A stretch of DNA of 7,652 nucleotides from Pirellulaceae bacterium (GTDB lineage Bacteria; Planctomycetota; Planctomycetia; Pirellulales; Pirellulaceae): contig JADLDX010000007.1 in assembly GCA_020846515.1 (NCBI GenBank), positions 1 to 7,652 of the forward strand, in the 5' to 3' direction. Positions within the stretch are counted from its first letter, which is position 1; the number at the start of each line of letters is the position of its first letter. The position numbers and the translations under genes are program-made. Shown piece by piece: positions 4,616 to 7,652 of the stretch. Under the pieces are notes generated by a model. It did not search any database, was not told the origin of the DNA, and worked only from the letters and a program-made list of their open reading frames with translations.

Positions 4616-7387
4616 TTGAAACTCACGCGACATACGCGCAAGTTCCCGGACACATCGATCGGCGAGTCGTTTGAGGACGAAACGAAAACGGACAACCAAC
4701 CGCAGACGATATTTGATTATTACCAGATCACCAGTGATCAATTGATTATCGATAACCTTTCTCAAGAAACGTTGTTTCAGGAACTGGCCCAGCCCGACTT
4801 GGATTTGAAACCCAAACGTATTTTGAGCTATCTGGTTAACGAGATCACGAAACTGAATACTTTGCGGGAATCGAAACCGAGCGTTACTTACTCGATCGCA
4901 TCTGGTCTGGAGAGCTGGGAATACACCGTGGGCTCTGGACATGGTCGCGACGTAATGTGGGACCAACGTCCGTCGTCGTGCGGGGTCAACAGTTGGTTGG
5001 CCGAACGCTTGAATGTACAGCCGGGCGATACCATTCGCATCAAGTTTTTTAAACCCGAGACGATGGAAGGGCGCGAGATCGAAACATCGTTTGATCTCTT
5101 GATCTCTGCCGTCGTGCCGACGACCGCCCCCAGCAAAGGCTATGTGCGCAATCGACCAGCTATTTTCAAACAGGCGCCGACATTGGCCAATGATCCCGAT
5201 CTCACGCCTATCGTGCCAGGCATTACCGATCAGGATTCGATTTCCAATTGGGACTTGCCATTCAAGCTGACACGCGATATCCCAGAGGAAGATGATGACT
5301 ATTGGCGTGACTATCGACTCACGCCCAAATTGTTCATGCGTTTCTCTCAAGCAGAACGTTTATTCGGTAGCCGCTTTGGCAATGTGACCAGCATTCGTGT
5401 CGACGCGGCCGATGCAGCTGCAGCCGGCTTGGATGAAGAAAAACTGCGCGATCGCGCGGCCTCCGCCATGTTGCATGCCAAAGCCGGCTTGGGTTTGCAG
5501 TTAATGCCTATCCGTGCATTGCAGCTACAAGCGGCTTCAGGTACGACACCTTTTGATGGCTTGTTCTTAGCATTGAGTTTCTTTGTAATCGTAGCTGCCC
5601 TGATGCTGGTGGCCTTGTTGTTTCGGCTGAGCATTGAGCAGCGCGCGAACCAATGGGGCTTGCTGCTGGCGACGGGCTTTGAAGTTGGCCGAGTGCGTAG
5701 CCTGCTGCTGCGTGAATCGTTTGTGGTCGTGCTTCTCGGCATCTTGTTGGGCATCGGCCTGGGACTTGGATATGCGAGACTGATGATTGCTGGTCTGGAG
5801 AGTTGGTGGGTCGGTGCCGTCAGCGGATCATTCTTGAGTTTTCATATTACCGCGCGCAGTTTAATTCTTGGCGCGTTGATCGGGGGCGGAGCATCGCTAG
5901 CCACGATCCTGTGGAGTCTACGTCGATTGAAACGCTCGACGCCGCTGGATCTGCTGCGCGGTCGCTGGGACACAGCCCGCGCTGCAGGCGATACTAACAG
6001 TAAAGTCGCTTTGGCGATCGCTGGTTTCTTGGCCTTCGGTGCCGTGGGCTTGTTGGCACTCGGCTTTACCCAAAATGGCATGGCTCAAGCCGGTTCTTTT
6101 TTTGGCTGCGGCATGTGCTTGCTCGCTTCAGCCCTGGCCGCCACGGTGCACTTGCTTCGCGCTCGCTCAACTACTTTTCCTGCCGGCCGGACGCCCTACC
6201 GCGCTGGCTTGTGGTCGATGGCCTGGTCGGCACTCACTCGCAACATGTGGCGCAGCGTGCTAACGATTGGCCTTTTGGCCGTGGCCAGTTTCTTGATTGC
6301 ATCGATGAGTCTCTTTCAAATCGCCCCGACGCTTCAAGGCAGTGGTGGCTTCGAACTTATCGCTGAGAGCTCGCTGCCCATCTATCGTGACTTGGGTTCG
6401 ACCCGCGTGAGGGAAGAAACTTTGTCAGCCAAAGATTTCGATGCACTGCGCACGGTTTCCGTATTAGCGTTTCGCCAACGACTGGGCGAAGACGCCAGTT
6501 GCAATAATTTATTCAAGGTTGGCCAACCAACTGTACTAGGCGTACCGGACAGCTTAAGTCAGCATCAAAGCGGCTTGCCTGAATCGCAACGCTTCCAGTG
6601 GGCGGCCGCCGAACCCGCTTACGAAACACCTTGGCAAGCGCTTGGCCAGGTAGCCGCCGGTACCGAGACCGATCCGATTCCAGTTGTCCTGGATATGAAT
6701 ACGGCCGCCTGGAGTTTGCATCAAGGTGCGTCGCTCAACGCAATCTCCAAGATTCAGTTCGATGATCGCGTAATCTACTTTCGTACGGTTGGTCTGTTAT
6801 CCAACAGCATCATGCAGGGCAAACTGCTGGTGAGCGACTATAATTTTTCGCGATTGTTTCCTGAAATCAGCGGTTACCAATTCTTCTTGGTCCATGATGA
6901 GGAAAAGTCAGCCCAAACCATCTCCGCGGCCATGGAAAACGGTTGGAGCGACCAGGGCATGGATGTAACTTCTGCGGAAGAAACACTGACCAAACTCTTG
7001 GCCGTGCAAAACACTTACATCTCCGCTTTCCAAGCCATCGGTGCGCTCGGATTGCTGTTGGGCACGGTTGGTCTGGCCGTCGTGCAAGTGCGCAGCGTCT
7101 TGGAACGCCGACGCGAGTTGGCCTTGATGCAAGCCGTGGGCTTCTCGCGTCCCCGCCTGGCCAGACTTCTTCTGACCGAAGCCAGCTTACTATTGGTCGG
7201 AGGTATCGCCATCGGAATCATCGCTGCCACGATTGCGATCCTGCCTTATATGCTCACGGGAAATTCCAACGTGAGCATTGTTGAACCGCTGATCATGCTG
7301 GCCATCATTCTGGCCGTCGGCGGGCTTGCCAGCTTAATCGCCGTAGTCACCGCTCTACGCCAACCCATCCTCAGCAATCTACATTAA
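4616..7387 (+). CDS. FtsX/MacB-like permease, C-terminal part
   Basis: These 923 codons lie in the same frame as the upstream 293-aa ORF, separated only by TAG-GGC. The nominal start is TTG 4616, without a good Shine-Dalgarno. The region opens inside a periplasmic domain (to about 310). It continues with FtsX core 1 (helices about 316-338, 368-390, 414-436), a linker with helices about 464-485, 490-514 and 546-569, a second periplasmic domain (about 570-795), and FtsX core 2 (helices about 802-826, 856-880, 892-914). Hallmark loops are RANQWGLLLATGFEVGRVRSLLLRES and RRRELALMQAVGFSRPRLARLLLTEA, typical of FtsX/LolC/MacB permeases. Together with the upstream part this makes ten helices and two repeated modules. 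Translated alone it lacks the first helix needed to place its N-terminal domain outside the membrane, so an independent product is doubtful. It is the last gene before a repeat-rich noncoding region. Confidence 0.85.
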   Translation: MKLTRHTRKFPDTSIGESFEDETKTDNQPQTIFDYYQITSDQLIIDNLSQETLFQELAQPDLDLKPKRILSYLVNEITKLNTLRESKPSVTYSIASGLESWEYTVGSGHGRDVMWDQRPSSCGVNSWLAERLNVQPGDTIRIKFFKPETMEGREIETSFDLLISAVVPTTAPSKGYVRNRPAIFKQAPTLANDPDLTPIVPGITDQDSISNWDLPFKLTRDIPEEDDDYWRDYRLTPKLFMRFSQAERLFGSRFGNVTSIRVDAADAAAAGLDEEKLRDRAASAMLHAKAGLGLQLMPIRALQLQAASGTTPFDGLFLALSFFVIVAALMLVALLFRLSIEQRANQWGLLLATGFEVGRVRSLLLRESFVVVLLGILLGIGLGLGYARLMIAGLESWWVGAVSGSFLSFHITARSLILGALIGGGASLATILWSLRRLKRSTPLDLLRGRWDTARAAGDTNSKVALAIAGFLAFGAVGLLALGFTQNGMAQAGSFFGCGMCLLASALAATVHLLRARSTTFPAGRTPYRAGLWSMAWSALTRNMWRSVLTIGLLAVASFLIASMSLFQIAPTLQGSGGFELIAESSLPIYRDLGSTRVREETLSAKDFDALRTVSVLAFRQRLGEDASCNNLFKVGQPTVLGVPDSLSQHQSGLPESQRFQWAAAEPAYETPWQALGQVAAGTETDPIPVVLDMNTAAWSLHQGASLNAISKIQFDDRVIYFRTVGLLSNSIMQGKLLVSDYNFSRLFPEISGYQFFLVHDEEKSAQTISAAMENGWSDQGMDVTSAEETLTKLLAVQNTYISAFQAIGALGLLLGTVGLAVVQVRSVLERRRELALMQAVGFSRPRLARLLLTEASLLLVGGIAIGIIAATIAILPYMLTGNSNVSIVEPLIMLAIILAVGGLASLIAVVTALRQPILSNLH

Positions 7388-7454
7388 CTCTCTCATTGGT
7401 TCGAACTGGATGAATCTACACCGCGAGAAAAGAGAGTGACGCAAGAGTATTAGT

Positions 7455-7485
7455 GCGAGGGTAATGGTATTCACCTCTCGCGTTT
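7455..7485 (+). terminator. Weak hairpin terminator candidate after the permease
   Basis: GCGAGGGT (7455-7462) can pair with ACC-T-CTCGC (7473-7481), giving an 8-bp stem with one bulged base and a 10-nt loop, 68 nt after the stop codon. It is followed only by GTTTC, so the U-tract is poor for intrinsic termination. A longer-range pairing, CGAGAAA (7424-7430) with TTTCTCG (7483-7489), encloses it. It could be a terminator or a 3'-end stabilising structure. Confidence 0.3.
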
Positions 7486-7512
7486 CTCGGCGTCGATCAT
7501 AACATGGGCCGA

Positions 7513-7529
7513 AAACCGTGGGCTAACGC
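7513..7529 (-). repeat. Inverted copy of the left array's core motif
   Basis: On the minus strand this reads GCGTTAGCCCACGGTTT. It matches the GCGTTAGCCCCCGGTTT core of the left tandem array (for example 89-105) at 16 of 17 positions. The same element family therefore flanks the gene block on both sides in opposite orientation. No other part of the 112-bp unit is recognisable here. Confidence 0.65.
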
Positions 7530-7530
7530 G

Positions 7531-7567
7531 TTGTAGCGTAACGGCGCGATTTGTAGCGTAACGGCGC
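7531..7567 (+). repeat. 17-bp direct repeat (half REP-like element plus start of a full one)
   Basis: TTGTAGCGTAACGGCGC occurs exactly at 7531-7547 and again at 7551-7567, a 20-bp period. The first copy stops after the 5' half of the hairpin and cannot fold; the second continues into a complete hairpin. This looks like a truncated element next to an intact one. Confidence 0.9.
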
Positions 7568-7579
7568 AAGCCGTACGGT
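7553..7579 (+). repeat. REP-like hairpin, GTAG foot and GCAA loop
   Basis: A GTAG tetranucleotide (7553-7556) is followed by CGTA-A-CGGC (7557-7565), the tetraloop GCAA (7566-7569) and GCCGTACG (7570-7577). This forms an 8-bp stem with one bulged A. A GTAG foot beside a short bulged hairpin is the layout known for REP elements mobilised by RAYT-type (TnpA-REP) transposases. No such transposase lies in the window, so the link is by analogy. Similar elements are, as I recall, common in planctomycete intergenic DNA. Confidence 0.7.
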
Positions 7580-7605
7580 GAGTTTCCTAGCAAATCAACG
7601 TCGGT

Positions 7606-7630
7606 ACCGGACGGCTTGCGCCGTTCCGCT
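7606..7630 (-). repeat. Second REP-like hairpin, opposite orientation
   Basis: This is the reverse complement of the element at 7555-7579, with 23 of 25 positions identical. On the minus strand it reads CGGA-A-CGGC, GCAA, GCCGTCCG (7628 down to 7608), the same 8-bp stem, bulged A and loop. The two differences are a T-A pair in one element and a G-C pair in the other, so pairing is kept. The foot is GAAG instead of GTAG. The pair of elements also forms one 25-bp imperfect inverted repeat with a 26-bp spacer. Confidence 0.75.
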
Positions 7631-7638
7631 TCTAATCA

Positions 7639-7652
7639 GGTACCGGACGGCT
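7639..7652 (-). repeat. Start of a third REP-like copy, cut by window end
   Basis: GGTACCGGACGGCT repeats exactly the 14 bp at 7603-7616, the start (on the + strand) of the minus-oriented hairpin. The window ends within it, so whether the hairpin completes cannot be seen. It suggests the cluster continues to the right. Confidence 0.65.

Larger units (their letters stand above)
3731..7387 (+). pseudogene. Full-length FtsX permease frame broken by one amber codon
   Basis: Read through the TAG at codon 294, this is a single 1218-codon frame with no frameshift, encoding one FtsX-like permease with ten predicted helices and two periplasmic domains. Evidence that the halves are one gene: they share a frame, only one sense codon (GGC) separates the TAG from the nominal second start, neither half is complete, and the break falls inside a periplasmic domain. 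A motif of the form N-x-x-LA-x-x-LN-x-Q-x-GD appears once on each side (ORF1 162-175, ORF2 125-138), as expected for an internally repeated domain. Around the stop the protein reads ...TPKLSD-stop-GLKLTRHTR. I remember homologues having an aromatic residue there (D-Y-G-L), so TAT or TAC to TAG is the simplest route. Alternatives are a sequencing or assembly error, nonsense readthrough, or reinitiation at TTG 4616. Confidence 0.7.

Noticed and set aside
4496..5350. 284-codon ORF on the minus strand spanning the TAG site
   Set aside because: It lies antisense to the permease frame, shows no recognisable domain, and the sense strand carries clear FtsX-family sequence on both sides. Long antisense frames are expected from the codon bias here.

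Overview
The window most likely comes from a planctomycete, probably of the Pirellulaceae/Rhodopirellula type. The evidence is the moderately GC-rich DNA, the non-ATG starts, the GNAT family carrying a 'TYFKRYKMEI' N-terminus, a very large two-module FtsX permease opening with 'LVWRSL...AAGIAAATAVIVGALVVGDSMRGSLQ', and noncoding repeats built on GCGTTAGCCCCCGGTTT and GTAGCGTAACGGCGCAAGCCGT. The family recognition and the taxonomic call are from memory; no search was run.

Layout, all genes on the + strand. (1) Positions 1-414 hold a tandem array of four ~112-bp noncoding units, each able to form a long hairpin; the array probably continues to the left. (2) 510-1082 encodes a GNAT N-acetyltransferase. 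(3) 1018-2928, overlapping the previous gene by 65 bp, encodes a probable lipoprotein with a GATase1-like/DUF4350-like domain and a second, Trp/Cys-rich, unrecognised domain. (4) 3003-3680 encodes a complete LolD/MacB-type ABC ATPase. (5) 3731-7387 is one reading frame for a ~1218-codon FtsX/MacB-like permease, interrupted once by an in-frame TAG at 4610-4612. It therefore reads as two ORFs, 293 aa and 923 aa. (6) 7388-7652 is noncoding. It holds a weak hairpin terminator candidate, an inverted copy of the core motif of the left array, and a cluster of REP-like hairpins with a GCAA loop.

Working together: the ATPase and permease would form a type VII (MacB/LolCDE-like) mechanotransmission ABC transporter. 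The co-directional lipoprotein with a GATase-like fold is a plausible envelope-side partner, loosely reminiscent of GldG-type auxiliary domains beside ABC transporters in Bacteroidetes. The GNAT protein may be part of the same operon; its acetyl acceptor cannot be read from sequence.

The most notable points are the single amber codon splitting an otherwise intact permease, and the REP-like hairpins at the right end, whose only two differences are compensatory. I see no CRISPR, phage, transposase, tRNA or rRNA gene.
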